Positions 8,885 through 17,403 of a DNA stretch of 64,000 nucleotides are shown here, piece after piece. The notes under the pieces were generated by a model. The model searched no databases, was not told the origin of the DNA, and was given only the letters and a program-made list of their open reading frames with translations. The first letter of the stretch is position 1. Each line of letters opens with the position of its first letter. This stretch comes from RDXT01 sp033765305. GTDB taxonomy: Bacteria > Bacteroidota > Bacteroidia > J057. The stretch spans positions 1 to 64,000 of the forward strand of contig JANRID010000073.1 in assembly GCA_033765305.1 (NCBI GenBank), written 5' to 3'. The position numbers and the translations under genes were made by a program.

Positions 8885-10147
8885 CTTCACATCCTGGAGC
8901 AGCCCTTCAAAAAGCCAGTTGGCGATGAGGTCGCGGTTGCCTTCGATCACGAGGCGGGCCTGGTCGTTGCGGTTGCTGATGTTGCCCAGCTCGATGAAGA
9001 CGGCGGTGGGTTCGCATTCGCGGAGCATAAACAGATCCCGCTGGGATACGGTGCCGGTGTAGCCCCGGCCTTTGCGGTAGGTGTCGTATTTTTCGCGGAT
9101 GGTGGCGTGGATGCGCTGCGCAAACTCCTGGCTGGCTCCGACGCCGGGCTGGTAGTAAAAGAACATGTCGATCTGCTCGCTTTGGCTGCCGGAGTCGATG
9201 TGAATTTCCACGAGGCGCTGGTACCTGACGCCCTGGGCGGCGTTTTTGCGGTACAATTCATTGATTACCTCGGAGCGCCTGCCGAGCCGGTCGGCCTGGC
9301 TGACGGGAATTTCCTCTTCCACCCAGGAGACTTCGTCTTTGTCGCAGGGCAGGATTTCGCCTTCGCGGATGCCGTCGTCGGGGTCGCGGACGATGATGTA
9401 CACCGTCGCGCCGTAGGAAAGCAGCACCCGTGCGAGGCGGAGGGTAATGTCGTAGGCATATTCATCTTCGCAGAGGCTCTGGGTGCCGAAGCGCCCCACG
9501 GCGCCGGGATCGGGACCGCCGTGGCCGGCCACGAGGTAATACACGCAGCCGTTGAGGTCGGTGCCTTCGAGGGGCACGCGGGCGTATTTGGGCCCGAAGA
9601 TGGGGTAGGTGCCCCGTGCGGGGCGGCTGGCCGAGGAGGTGCCGGCGGGGGTGCGCTGGGCGGCCTGTACTGCCGGGGTCTGGGCCAGGGCCGGGCCCGG
9701 CTCGCGCAGTTCGAGGTCCTCGGCGCGGCAGTACAGCTGGTGGTAGGGCACCCACAGCTGCTTGTCGGTGCGGTAGTCGGCGGGCTTGAGCTGCCAGGCC
9801 AGCATCACCTCGTTGTAGCGCTGGATCTTTTCGGCCCAGGGGAGGTCATTGCTGCCCAGGGTGCTGCGGATGCTCTGGCCGTTGTAGGCGTACACATACA
9901 CGGGCAGCTGGTAGGTTCTGCCTGCCACAAGCCCCTGGCCTTTCTTGAGCTGGTTGATTTTGTAGAAATACGCCAGATTGCAGGGCGTCCGCACCTGGTA
10001 GCGGTCGAGGAAGGTATAGACCCCGTCGCCGGCGCGGGCCTGGGCCTCCAGGTGCTGCTGCGCGGCGGCGGAGCCGGGAGCGGCGGCCATCCACAGCAGC
10101 GGCAGCCACCCGGCGGCGAGGAAAAAAGTAGGCAGTCTGCGGTTCAT
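8879..10147 (-). CDS. Exported N-acetylmuramoyl-L-alanine amidase (Amidase_3)
   Basis: Zinc amidase that cuts the bond between muramic acid and the stem peptide in the periplasm. It has 422 residues. The start at 10147 gives the signal peptide MNRRLPTFFLAAGWLPLLW...AAAQ; an upstream ATG would mask it. Residues about 40-85 (GDGVYTFLDRYQ, KINQLKKGQGLVAGRTYQLP) look LysM-like. The catalytic domain has AGHGGPDPGAVG (zinc His 209), a downstream zinc Glu near 229, EIHIDSG (His 316) and FIELGNISNRND with the catalytic Glu at about 386. The usual SIHAN/SLHAD motif reads EIHIDSG here. It is a single gene, bounded by repeats on the nuoD side. Confidence 0.88.
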   Translation of the reverse strand: MNRRLPTFFLAAGWLPLLWMAAAPGSAAAQQHLEAQARAGDGVYTFLDRYQVRTPCNLAYFYKINQLKKGQGLVAGRTYQLPVYVYAYNGQSIRSTLGSNDLPWAEKIQRYNEVMLAWQLKPADYRTDKQLWVPYHQLYCRAEDLELREPGPALAQTPAVQAAQRTPAGTSSASRPARGTYPIFGPKYARVPLEGTDLNGCVYYLVAGHGGPDPGAVGRFGTQSLCEDEYAYDITLRLARVLLSYGATVYIIVRDPDDGIREGEILPCDKDEVSWVEEEIPVSQADRLGRRSEVINELYRKNAAQGVRYQRLVEIHIDSGSQSEQIDMFFYYQPGVGASQEFAQRIHATIREKYDTYRKGRGYTGTVSQRDLFMLRECEPTAVFIELGNISNRNDQARLVIEGNRDLIANWLFEGLLQDVKK

Positions 10148-10252
10148 GAAGGACACGGTTCTGCTGCCCCGACCCGGACGGACGGCATTGGGATGCAAGT
10201 TAGGGCGGAATGCGGTGGAATTCAACCCCTGCGGAGGGGTTCCGGCGCGGGG

Positions 10253-10897
10253 TCAGCCGGGAAGGCGGAGAGCAAGCATCAGCCCGTCGCGGACGGGCAG
10301 CAGCAGGGGCATCATGCGCGGGTCCGCGCAGAGGCGGTCCGTGAAGCGGCGCAGGCCTTCGGTTTCCTTGTCCTGCACGCGGTCATCGAGCACCTTGCCG
10401 TCCCAGAGCACATTGTCGGCGATGAGCAGGCCGCCTGCGCGCAGCTTGGGCAGGCCCAGCTCGTAGTATTCTGGATACTCGGCCTTGTCGGCGTCGAGGA
10501 AGATCAGGTCGTAGGGGCCTTCGAGGGCCGGCAGCAGGCTGCGGGCGTCGCCGTAGCGCACCTGCACGGTTTCGGCGAGCCCGGCGCGGGCCAGTGCCGC
10601 GCCGAGGAGGAAGTCCAGCTCCGGATTGCGCTCCAGGCTGTCGATGGCGCCGCCGGGCGCCAGCCCTTCGGCGAGGCAGATGGCCGAGTAGCCCGTAAAA
10701 GCCCCGATCTCCAGCACCCGCCGGGGGCGCAGCAGCCGCGAGAGCATCGCCAGCACCCGGCCCTGGTAGGGGCCCGACAGCATCTGCGGATAGAGCGTCT
10801 TGAGGTGCGTCTCGCGGCGCAGCCAGCTCAGCAGCGGCGGCTCCGCCGCGCTGTGCGATTCGATATAGGCCCGCACAAGCGGCTGGAGCAGCTCCAT
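10253..10897 (-). CDS. Class I SAM-dependent O-methyltransferase
   Basis: A 214-residue soluble enzyme of the catechol / caffeoyl-CoA O-methyltransferase family. The SAM-binding glycine motif is RVLEIGAFTGYSAICLAEGL. The metal-binding and catalytic acidic motif is DLIFLDADKAEYPEYYE, followed by GGLLIADNVLWDGKV. These three are diagnostic of the divalent-metal-dependent family. The natural substrate cannot be read from sequence. The start MELLQPLVRAYIES at 10897 lies back to back with dnaN; the 73-bp gap holds the dnaN promoter. Longer upstream starts would run through dnaN and were rejected. Confidence 0.92.
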   Translation of the reverse strand: MELLQPLVRAYIESHSAAEPPLLSWLRRETHLKTLYPQMLSGPYQGRVLAMLSRLLRPRRVLEIGAFTGYSAICLAEGLAPGGAIDSLERNPELDFLLGAALARAGLAETVQVRYGDARSLLPALEGPYDLIFLDADKAEYPEYYELGLPKLRAGGLLIADNVLWDGKVLDDRVQDKETEGLRRFTDRLCADPRMMPLLLPVRDGLMLALRLPG

Positions 10898-10911
10898 GGT
10901 GAGGAAATTTC

Positions 10912-10944
10912 TTGGCGAAGTTCCGGCAAAGATTCTTAGATTTG
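10912..10944 (+). promoter_or_regulatory. Candidate dnaN promoter
   Basis: The -7 element TAGATTTG (10937-10944) matches the Bacteroidota TAnnTTTG consensus. A TTG at 10912-10914, 22 bp upstream, is a looser -33 match. The predicted start of transcription near 10951 leaves a leader of about 20 nt before the ATG at 10971. Confidence 0.65.
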
Positions 10945-10970
10945 TCGGTACAGCAAAAATGGCTTTGGGT

Positions 10971-12107
10971 ATGAATTTCATTGTATCGTCCACGGCGCTG
11001 CACAAACAGCTCAGCCGGATCTCAGGCGCGATTCCCTCCCGCTCCGTCCTGCCGATCATCGAAAATTTCCTCTTCGAAATCGGCGGCCAGACGCTGACCA
11101 TCTCCACCACCAACCTGGAGACCTCCATGCAGACCAAGCTCTCCGTGGAGTCGCGCGGCAATGCCGTCAAGGTGGCCATCCCGGCCAAGATCCTCCTGGA
11201 CATCCTCAAAGCCCTGCCCGAGCAGCCGCTGACCTTCATCGTGGATGAAACCACCTTCGGCGTCGAGATCAGCTCGGACAACGGCAAGTACAAGATCAGC
11301 GGCGAAAACGGCGAGGATTATCCGCCCATTCCCCGCCCCGAGCATACCGAGTCCATCCGCATGCCCGCGCATGTGCTGCTCAAAGCCATCAACAAAACCC
11401 TCTTCGCCGCTTCCACCGACGAAGACAAGGCCGCGCTCAACGGCATCTACTTCGATCTGCGCGAGCACAGCGCCACCTTCGTGGCTACCGATGCCCACCG
11501 CCTGGTGCGCTACCGCCGCCTCGATGTGACCGTGCCTACGCCTACCACCTTCATCGTGCCCCAGAAGGCCCTGACGCTGATCAAAAACTCGCTGGATCCC
11601 AACGACAACCGCGATATCACGATCCACTACAACGAAAACAACGCATTTTTCGTCACCGAGCAGCTGATGCTCGTCTGCCGCCTCATCGACCAGCGGTATC
11701 CAGATTACAACAACGTCATTCCTGCCAACAACCCCAACAAGCTCTTCATCGCCCGGCAGGAGCTGGCCGGCTCCCTGCGCCGCGTGAATATCTTCGCCAA
11801 CAAGAGCACCCACCAGGTGCGCTTCGCCGTCAAAGGCAGCGAACTCGAAATTTCCTCCGAAGATCCCGACTTCGCCAACGAAGCCCGCGAAAACCTGAAG
11901 TGCCACTACGAAGGCAAGGATCTTGAAATCGGCTTCAATGCCGCCCTGCTCCTCGAAGTGATCGGCAATCTCGACACCGACGAGGCCGTGGTGGAGCTTT
12001 CCGAGCCCAACCGCGCCGGGATCATCCTGCCCAATGTGCAGGAGGAAGGCGAAAACATCCTGATGCTCATCATGCCCATCATGCTCACTTCGTATGTGAG
12101 CGTGTAA
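10971..12107 (+). CDS. dnaN: DNA polymerase III beta subunit (sliding clamp)
   Basis: The ring-shaped clamp that tethers DNA polymerase III to its template. It has 378 residues, close to the ~374 usual in Bacteroidota. It begins MNFIVSSTALHKQLSRISG and carries family landmarks such as VLPIIENFLFEI, FVATDAHRLVRYR, and RRVNIFANKSTHQVRF. The C-terminal IMPIMLTSYVSV is the expected end. An ATG 12 nt upstream at 10959 is in frame, but it lies only about 8 nt from the inferred transcript start, and the family alignment favours 10971. Neither dnaA nor other origin genes are adjacent, so this locus is not evidence of a replication origin. Confidence 0.96.
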   Translation: MNFIVSSTALHKQLSRISGAIPSRSVLPIIENFLFEIGGQTLTISTTNLETSMQTKLSVESRGNAVKVAIPAKILLDILKALPEQPLTFIVDETTFGVEISSDNGKYKISGENGEDYPPIPRPEHTESIRMPAHVLLKAINKTLFAASTDEDKAALNGIYFDLREHSATFVATDAHRLVRYRRLDVTVPTPTTFIVPQKALTLIKNSLDPNDNRDITIHYNENNAFFVTEQLMLVCRLIDQRYPDYNNVIPANNPNKLFIARQELAGSLRRVNIFANKSTHQVRFAVKGSELEISSEDPDFANEARENLKCHYEGKDLEIGFNAALLLEVIGNLDTDEAVVELSEPNRAGIILPNVQEEGENILMLIMPIMLTSYVSV

Positions 12108-12188
12108 GCGGTTCTGCGGCCGTTTCGGCTCCGCTCAACGGCCGGGGACACCTTTATTCAGCGCATCTACCTGCTCCACCCAAAATAC

Positions 12189-12219
12189 AGGACGCTCCCC
12201 CGCAAGGAAGGAGCGTCCT
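12189..12219. terminator. Bidirectional hairpin between dnaN and htpG
   Basis: A perfect 10-bp stem (AGGACGCTCC at 12189-12198 with GGAGCGTCCT at 12210-12219) and an 11-nt loop lie between the convergent genes dnaN and htpG. Flanks are only moderately T/A-rich (GATCTTATAT on the right). Confidence 0.7.
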
Positions 12220-12242
12220 GATCTTATATGCGATGTGTGCGC

Positions 12243-14066
12243 TTACTGCGCCTGCGGCGCCAGCAGGTCCACGCTGCGGTGGATGAAGTCGGTCAGCGGG
12301 GCGCCTGTGAGCATGCCCTGGGAAAGCAGCGCCAGGTCGGCGAGCTGGCTGGCCAGCGCCTCGTGGCCTTCGCCTTCGGCCATGCGCATCACCAGCGGGT
12401 GGCGGGTGTTGACGATGACGTTGAACGAATCGGGCAGGTCGCTGAGGTAGCTCATGCCGCCGGTAGCTGCCATTTCGCGCATGCGGCGCATGAATTCCGG
12501 GCGGGTGATCACCACCGGGAGCGTCTCATGCTGCAGCGCCTCGGCCTTCACGACGGCTTCCTTGCGGTCGAAGGCCTTGCGGAAGAGGTCCTCAACGCGG
12601 GCCTTCTGCTCGTCGGTCAGGAGGACTGCCGGCGGCGCTTCGGCGGATTCCTTGGGAATGAGCTTATCCAGCGTATCCGAATCGACCCGCACCCAGCGGC
12701 TCTGGGCGATCTTGCGCTCGGTCAGGCCGATGAAGTGGCTGTCCAGCACGCCGTTCATCAGCACCACATCGTAGCTGCGGCTGGCTGCGGCGCGGATGAA
12801 CATATCCTGCGCCTGGCGGTCGGTGGCGTAGAGATAGACCACGCTGCTGCTGGAATCGGTCTGCTCGGGCGCGATTTTTTCGCGGTATTCAGCCAGGGTG
12901 AAGAAGAGCCCGTCCATGTTTTCGACGAGGGCAAATTTCTCCGCCTTTTCATAGAACTTGTCATCGGTGAGCATGCCGTATTTCACGAACACCGAAATAT
13001 CGCGCCATTTCTCCTCGAATTTGCCCCGGTCGTCGCGGAAGATCTCGTTGAGGCGGTCGGCCACCTTGCGGGTGATATAGTCGCGGATTTTCTTGACGTT
13101 GGGATCGCCCTGGAGGTAGCTGCGGGAGACATTGAGGGGAATATCGGGCGAATCGATCACGCCCTGGAGGAGCATGAGGTAATCCGGCACGATCTGGCTC
13201 ACCTCGTCGGTGATGAACACCTGGCGGGAGTAGAGCTGGATCTGGTTTTTGCGCGGATCGATGTCCTGGCGGATGCGGGGGAAATAGAGGATGCCGTTGA
13301 GGGTGAAGGGGAAATCCACGTTGAGGTGGATCCAGAAGAGCGGGTCTTCGGCGGCGGGGTAGAGTTCGCGGAAGAGGCCGAGGTAGTCCTCGTCCTGGAG
13401 GTCGGCGGGCGCCTTTTTCCAGACGGGGTTGGGGTTGTTGATCACCTCGCCCTCGAACTCGATCTCGACGGGGAGGAAACGGCAGTATTTTTCGAGGATT
13501 TCGCGGATGCGGGCGCTTTCGAGGTATTCGAGCGCATCTTCGGAGAGGTGCAGGATGATATCGGTGCCGCGGGATTCGCGTTCGGCGGTGTCAAGGCTGT
13601 AGGAAACGGTGCCGTCGCAGGTCCAGCGGACGGCTTCGGCGCCGTCCTGCCAGGAGCGGGTGAGCACTTCCACGGTGCCGGCCACCATGAAGGCGGAGTA
13701 GAAGCCCAGGCCGAATTTGCCGATGATCTCGCCGGCGCTGTTGCTGTCCTTGAATTTCCGGACAAATTCCTCCGCGCCGGAGAAGGCCACCTGGTTGAGG
13801 TATTTTTTCACCTCGTCGGCGGTCATGCCGAGGCCTGCATCGCGGATGGTGAGCGTTTTCGCGTCCTGGTCGGCGGCGATGGTGATCTTCAGCTCGCCCA
13901 GTTCGCCCTGAAATTCTCCGATAGAGGAGAGGTGCTTGAGCTTCTGGGTGGCATCCACGGCATTGGAGACCAGCTCGCGGAGGAAGATTTCCTGCTCTGA
14001 ATAGAGGGATTGCTTGATAATCGGAAAAATATTTTCCGTGCTGACTGAAAGGGTACCTTGTTCCAT
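12243..14066 (-). CDS. htpG: Chaperone protein HtpG (Hsp90)
   Basis: ATP-dependent cytosolic Hsp90 chaperone, 607 residues. The N-terminal GHKL ATPase domain shows LRELVSNAVDATQKL (the metal/ATP Asn), TIRDAGLGMTADEV (the DxGxG motif) and GKFGLGFYSAFMVA (the lid glycine motif). The middle domain has WIHLNVDFPFTLNGILYFPR and YSRQVFITDEVSQIVPDYL. The C-terminal dimerisation part is shorter than in E. coli and diverged, as is usual in Bacteroidota. The start at 14066 gives MEQGTLSVSTENIFPIIKQSLYSE. Upstream the DNA turns into repeat, so longer starts were rejected. Confidence 0.96.
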   Translation of the reverse strand: MEQGTLSVSTENIFPIIKQSLYSEQEIFLRELVSNAVDATQKLKHLSSIGEFQGELGELKITIAADQDAKTLTIRDAGLGMTADEVKKYLNQVAFSGAEEFVRKFKDSNSAGEIIGKFGLGFYSAFMVAGTVEVLTRSWQDGAEAVRWTCDGTVSYSLDTAERESRGTDIILHLSEDALEYLESARIREILEKYCRFLPVEIEFEGEVINNPNPVWKKAPADLQDEDYLGLFRELYPAAEDPLFWIHLNVDFPFTLNGILYFPRIRQDIDPRKNQIQLYSRQVFITDEVSQIVPDYLMLLQGVIDSPDIPLNVSRSYLQGDPNVKKIRDYITRKVADRLNEIFRDDRGKFEEKWRDISVFVKYGMLTDDKFYEKAEKFALVENMDGLFFTLAEYREKIAPEQTDSSSSVVYLYATDRQAQDMFIRAAASRSYDVVLMNGVLDSHFIGLTERKIAQSRWVRVDSDTLDKLIPKESAEAPPAVLLTDEQKARVEDLFRKAFDRKEAVVKAEALQHETLPVVITRPEFMRRMREMAATGGMSYLSDLPDSFNVIVNTRHPLVMRMAEGEGHEALASQLADLALLSQGMLTGAPLTDFIHRSVDLLAPQAQ

Positions 14067-14153
14067 ACGCTTCTGGATCGCTTTGTACGGGCTTCGCAAA
14101 CGGAGTGCCCTGCCAGCGGAAGCTGCCAAATTGACGCGCGCGGCGCAAAGTGT

Positions 14154-14502
14154 CAGGAGTGTAGCAAGTATCAAGCTGTAAGCAGAAAGACTTGGATGCA
14201 GTTGCAGGAGAGTAGCAAGTATCTGGTCGCAAGTAGAAAGACTTGGATGCAGTTGCAAAGCGGCGGCTTTCGGGGCGGCCTGCCGGCGCGCGCCTGCGGC
14301 GCTCATACAGCGTAATTGATTATCAATACATTGCGAAAGCAGGCGCAGCCATACACCCCCAACCCCCTCAAGGTGGCTCTTACTCAATACCCACTACGCA
14401 CTACCCCCCAAAAGCCCAGTCTTCCGACTTGATACTTGCTACTTCCTACTCTTCAAAAGCCCAGTCTTCCGACTCGATACTTGCTGCTTTCTACGCCCCA
14501 AC
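14154..14502. repeat. Degenerate heptad repeats, site B (htpG / GTPase operon gap)
   Basis: The 518-bp gap between htpG and the next operon holds no gene. At 14154-14257 a ~52-bp unit (GTAGCAAGTATC ... AAAGACTTGGATGCAGTTGC) occurs twice in tandem. At 14385-14502 the complementary words CCCAGTCTTCCGACTTGATA and CTTGCTACTTCCTACT appear twice, with TACTCAATACCCACTACGC before them. The two arms are therefore in inverted orientation around ~125 bp of other sequence, which includes the palindrome ATTGATTATCAAT (14315-14327). Confidence 0.8.
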
Positions 14503-14549
14503 ATGACCCCGCAGCCCCCGCTGCATCTAAACCACAAACAGGAGCCGCA

Positions 14550-14580
14550 TTGCGCCGCAGCGCATTTCCCCCTATCTTGG
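14550..14580 (+). promoter_or_regulatory. Candidate promoter of the GTPase-lpxK operon
   Basis: TTG at 14550-14552, a 20-bp spacer, then TATCTTGG at 14573-14580, one base off TAnnTTTG. Transcription would begin at or just past the ATG at 14585, implying a leaderless message or a start further in (the next ATG is at 14666). Confidence 0.5.
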
Positions 14581-14584
14581 ACCT

Positions 14585-15436
14585 ATGGTATCCGCACCGC
14601 CAGCCAAGCCCGACGCATCGGAGCGCCTCGACGCGCTGCGGGAGCTGCTCCTGCATCCCGACCGCATGGAGCAGTCGGCGCTGCGCGCGCGCCTGCAGGA
14701 GCTCGAAACGCTCCTGCGCGACGAGCCGGCCTTCGCCCGGCTGCTGGAGCCCCACCTGATGCGCCAGCTCGCCGAACTGCAGGAAAATTTCCCCACTCTT
14801 TTCGGCAAATCCCTCGCCACCGCCATCAAGGTCCAGATCCGCGACGCCCAGGCCGAGATCATCGATGCCCTCTATCCCATCATCGGCAAGCTCATCGCCC
14901 GCTACCTGCGGGCCGAGCTGGAGCGCATCAGCCAGCAGATCGACCAGCGCCTCAAGGACCCCTTCTCCTGGGAAAGCCTCAAGCTGCGCATCAAAGCCCG
15001 CCTGACCGGCGTGCCGTATGAGGAGCTGCTCTTCCGCGAAGGGCTGGCCCTGCGCGTGGAGGCTGTATTCCTCATCGAAAAGGAGACCGGCCTGCCCCTG
15101 GCCCATTGCTCCCGCGCCGGGCTGGCTCAGCCGGAGGTGGTGGCCGGCATGCTCACCGGCATCAAATCCTTCATCGAACACGCCTTCCAGACCGAATCCC
15201 AGGAGCTCGAAACGCTGGTGTACGAACGCTACACCATTTCGCTGCACAATTTCGAGACCTACTACGCCGCCGTCGCCCTCAGCGGGCCGCCCGACGCTGC
15301 CTTCCGGCAGCGCCTGCGCGATCATGTGCTGCGCTTCAGCGAGTCCGCGCCCGTCCACACGGGCGAGCCCGTCACCCGCGACCGCCAGGATGCGCTCTCC
15401 GCAGCCCTGGAGGCCCACTTCACCTCCTTCGCCTGA
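14585..15436 (+). CDS. Conserved protein with helical N-half and roadblock/longin-like C-half, GTPase partner
   Basis: A 283-residue soluble protein of a Bacteroidota family often misnamed OmpA-like. The N-terminal half is helical (ELLLHPDRMEQSALRARLQEL). It contains the conserved IIDALYPIIGKLIARYLRAEL stretch. The C-terminal ~130 residues (RVEAVFLIEKETGLPLAHCS to the end) alternate strand and helix like the roadblock/longin-type sensor domains that regulate prokaryotic small GTPases. It is the first gene of a four-gene run, 17 bp ahead of a Ras/Rab-like GTPase. I infer a role as adaptor or GTPase-activating partner, by analogy with MglB; no catalytic motif proves it. Confidence 0.75.
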   Translation: MVSAPPAKPDASERLDALRELLLHPDRMEQSALRARLQELETLLRDEPAFARLLEPHLMRQLAELQENFPTLFGKSLATAIKVQIRDAQAEIIDALYPIIGKLIARYLRAELERISQQIDQRLKDPFSWESLKLRIKARLTGVPYEELLFREGLALRVEAVFLIEKETGLPLAHCSRAGLAQPEVVAGMLTGIKSFIEHAFQTESQELETLVYERYTISLHNFETYYAAVALSGPPDAAFRQRLRDHVLRFSESAPVHTGEPVTRDRQDALSAALEAHFTSFA

Positions 15437-15453
15437 ATCCCCGCCCCGCCTGC

Positions 15454-15975
15454 ATGGACCCTTCGCAGATCATCAGCAAAAAAATCACCCTCCTCGGCAG
15501 CTTCGGCGTGGGCAAAACCTCGCTGATCAGCCGGTTCGTCGAGGGGGTGTTTCCAGAGAAATACCTGACTACCATCGGTCTGAAGGTGGACAAGCGCACC
15601 GTCGTCCTCGAAGACGCGCAGCTCGACCTGATCATCTGGGACATTGCCGGCAACGAGGAGATGACCCGCGTGCCGCAGTATTACCTCAACGGCTGCCACG
15701 GCGTCATTTTCGTGACGGATCTTTCCCGCCCTTCCACCTGGAATCAGCTCGACCAGCAGCTGGCCCTGCTCGGCAGCCTGGTGCCCGGCGCCGTGGTGGT
15801 CACGGCTGCCAATAAAACCGACCTGCTTACGGAATCCGAACGCAAAGCCGCGCTGCGCGCCTATCCGCGCCAGCCCGATTTCCTCACCAGCGCCAAAACC
15901 GGAGATCAGGTGGCGGCCGTATTCGAGCATCTGGCCCGTCAACTCCTCGACCGTCATGCAGCTCAAAACGCTTAA
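15454..15975 (+). CDS. Ras/Rab-like small GTPase
   Basis: A 173-residue Ras-superfamily GTPase with every G motif visible. P-loop GSFGVGKT at 15-22; switch I Thr 40 in YLTTIGLKV; G3 WDIAGNE at 62-68; G4 NKTD at 120-123; G5 TSAKTG at 145-150. The residue matching Ras Gln61 is Asn67, so intrinsic hydrolysis may be low and depend on a partner. There is no C-terminal Cys for prenylation, as expected in bacteria. The start at 15454 follows the previous stop by 17 bp. Its 3' end overlaps the next gene by 20 bp, which points to coupled translation. Likely role: a molecular switch in polarity or surface processes. Confidence 0.9.
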   Translation: MDPSQIISKKITLLGSFGVGKTSLISRFVEGVFPEKYLTTIGLKVDKRTVVLEDAQLDLIIWDIAGNEEMTRVPQYYLNGCHGVIFVTDLSRPSTWNQLDQQLALLGSLVPGAVVVTAANKTDLLTESERKAALRAYPRQPDFLTSAKTGDQVAAVFEHLARQLLDRHAAQNA

Positions 15976-16378
15976 ATCCCGGCTGATGCCTGCCGACGCC
16001 CAGATCCTGCTGTTCCGGGCCGGGGACGGCATCCTGCTGGACTCCTGCCACACCCTCGCCGACGTGTCGGCGCAGCTGGGCCAGCCGGTGTACGAGCTGT
16101 ATCCGCTGACGGCGGCCTTCCGGGAAGCCTTTCCGCTGATGCATGCCGGCTCGGAACCGGTGGTGCTGCCGACTGTGGAAGGCCGCATCGGCTCCCGGGC
16201 CGGGTTCTTCGATATGGCATTTTACCCGCATCCCCGCCAGCCGGGCCTCATCGCCTGGATGGCGCAGGACCAGTCGGACCGCTACCGGCAGCTCCAGATG
16301 CAGCAGCAGGAGCGCAATGTGCGGATCATGGAGCAGGAGTACCGCAAACTGGGGCGCCAAATCCGGATCGAAGGATGA
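15956..16378 (+). CDS. PAS-like protein with C-terminal coiled coil
   Basis: A 140-residue protein overlapping the GTPase gene by 20 bp and lpxK by 4 bp (ATGA). Residues about 8-105 have a PAS-like strand/helix pattern (ILLFRAGDGILLDSCHTLADVS, GFFDMAFYPHPRQPGLIAWM). The last ~35 residues (YRQLQMQQQERNVRIMEQEY) form a coiled-coil helix, the same linker type that follows PAS domains in kinases, but no kinase or output domain follows. It may sense a signal and pass it to the GTPase pair. No ligand-binding residues can be named. Confidence 0.75.
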   Translation: MQLKTLKSRLMPADAQILLFRAGDGILLDSCHTLADVSAQLGQPVYELYPLTAAFREAFPLMHAGSEPVVLPTVEGRIGSRAGFFDMAFYPHPRQPGLIAWMAQDQSDRYRQLQMQQQERNVRIMEQEYRKLGRQIRIEG

Positions 16379-17400
16379 ATACCGGCTGGCTCAAGCCCTT
16401 CTCAGCGCTCTACGGCCTCGTGCTTGCCGCGCGCAACCGGGCCTACGACCGGGGCCGCGGCATCTATCGGGCGCCCGTGCCTGTGATTTCCATCGGCAAC
16501 CTCTCCGCTGGCGGCACCGGCAAGACGCCGATGGCCGCCTGGATGCTGGACTTCCTCCGGCAGCAGGGCGTAGCTGCCGCCTACCTGAGCCGGGGCTACG
16601 GGCGCAGCAATCCCGGCTACCACCGCGTGGACCCGGAATTCGGCCGGGCCTGGCAGTACGGCGACGAGGCGCTGATGATTGCGCGGCGTTTTCCGGATCT
16701 GCCGGTGGCAGTGTCGGAATCCCGCCGCACCGGCATCGCGCGGCTGCTCCGGGAGGCTGCGCCTCCGCTCATCGTCCTCGACGATGCCTTTCAGCACCGC
16801 CGCGTAGCCCGCAGCCTGGACCTCGTGGTGCTGGACGCCGGCCGCATGCCCTGGGACGACCGCCTGCTGCCTGCCGGACGCCTGCGCGAGCCCATTTCCA
16901 GCCTCAGCCGGGCAGATCTGCTGATTATCAATAAGCTGGACGATCCGGCGGAGATCCCCGAACTCAGCCGCCGGCTGGAATCCTGGGGCAAGCCCCTCGT
17001 GTTTTCCCGCCCGCGCTTCGAGACCCTGCACATCGCGGGGGAGGAGCCGCAGCCTGCGGAGGCCCTGCGGGGCCAGACCGCGGTGCTCTGCTCCGGCATC
17101 GGCAATCCGGCGTATTTCCGCCGCCAGACGGAGGCGGCCGGGGTGCAGATTGCAGCGGAGTTCGCCTTCCCGGACCACCATCCCTTCTCGCCCGTGGACC
17201 TGCGGCGCGTGCGCGAGGCCGCCCTGGCTGCCGGCCCCGATGCCCTGGTGCTGACCACCGAAAAAGACGCCGTGCGCCTCCAGCATCACCCCTCCATCGG
17301 GCGCTGGAGCCGCCAGCGCTGGGGCTTTGTGCGCACGGGGCAGCAGTTCTGGCAGGGAGAGGCGGTCCTGCAAACGGCTGTCAGCCAGCTGCTGCGCTGA
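16375..17400 (+). CDS. lpxK: Tetraacyldisaccharide 4'-kinase
   Basis: Inner-membrane-associated kinase that phosphorylates the 4' position of the lipid A precursor. The 341-residue protein has the P-loop ISIGNLSAGGTGKTPMAAWM at about residues 40-60, then AYLSRGYGR, the YGDEALMIA motif, VLDDAFQHRR and the C-terminal TEKDAVRL, all standard in LpxK. The start overlaps the stop of the PAS-like gene by 4 bp, so it is translated with the GTPase cassette. This is an unusual partner for a small-GTPase module. The gene ends 3 bp from the convergent proA stop, with no terminator between. Confidence 0.95.
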   Translation: MNTGWLKPFSALYGLVLAARNRAYDRGRGIYRAPVPVISIGNLSAGGTGKTPMAAWMLDFLRQQGVAAAYLSRGYGRSNPGYHRVDPEFGRAWQYGDEALMIARRFPDLPVAVSESRRTGIARLLREAAPPLIVLDDAFQHRRVARSLDLVVLDAGRMPWDDRLLPAGRLREPISSLSRADLLIINKLDDPAEIPELSRRLESWGKPLVFSRPRFETLHIAGEEPQPAEALRGQTAVLCSGIGNPAYFRRQTEAAGVQIAAEFAFPDHHPFSPVDLRRVREAALAAGPDALVLTTEKDAVRLQHHPSIGRWSRQRWGFVRTGQQFWQGEAVLQTAVSQLLR

Positions 17401-17403
17401 GCC

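Noticed and set aside
7514..10939. Open frame of ~1140 codons on the + strand
   Set aside because: It spans nuoD, the heptad repeats, the amidase and the O-methyltransferase in antisense. High GC keeps stops rare; the product resembles nothing.
10897..10971. Replication origin near dnaN
   Set aside because: No dnaA, no DnaA-box cluster, and the gap is only 73 bp.
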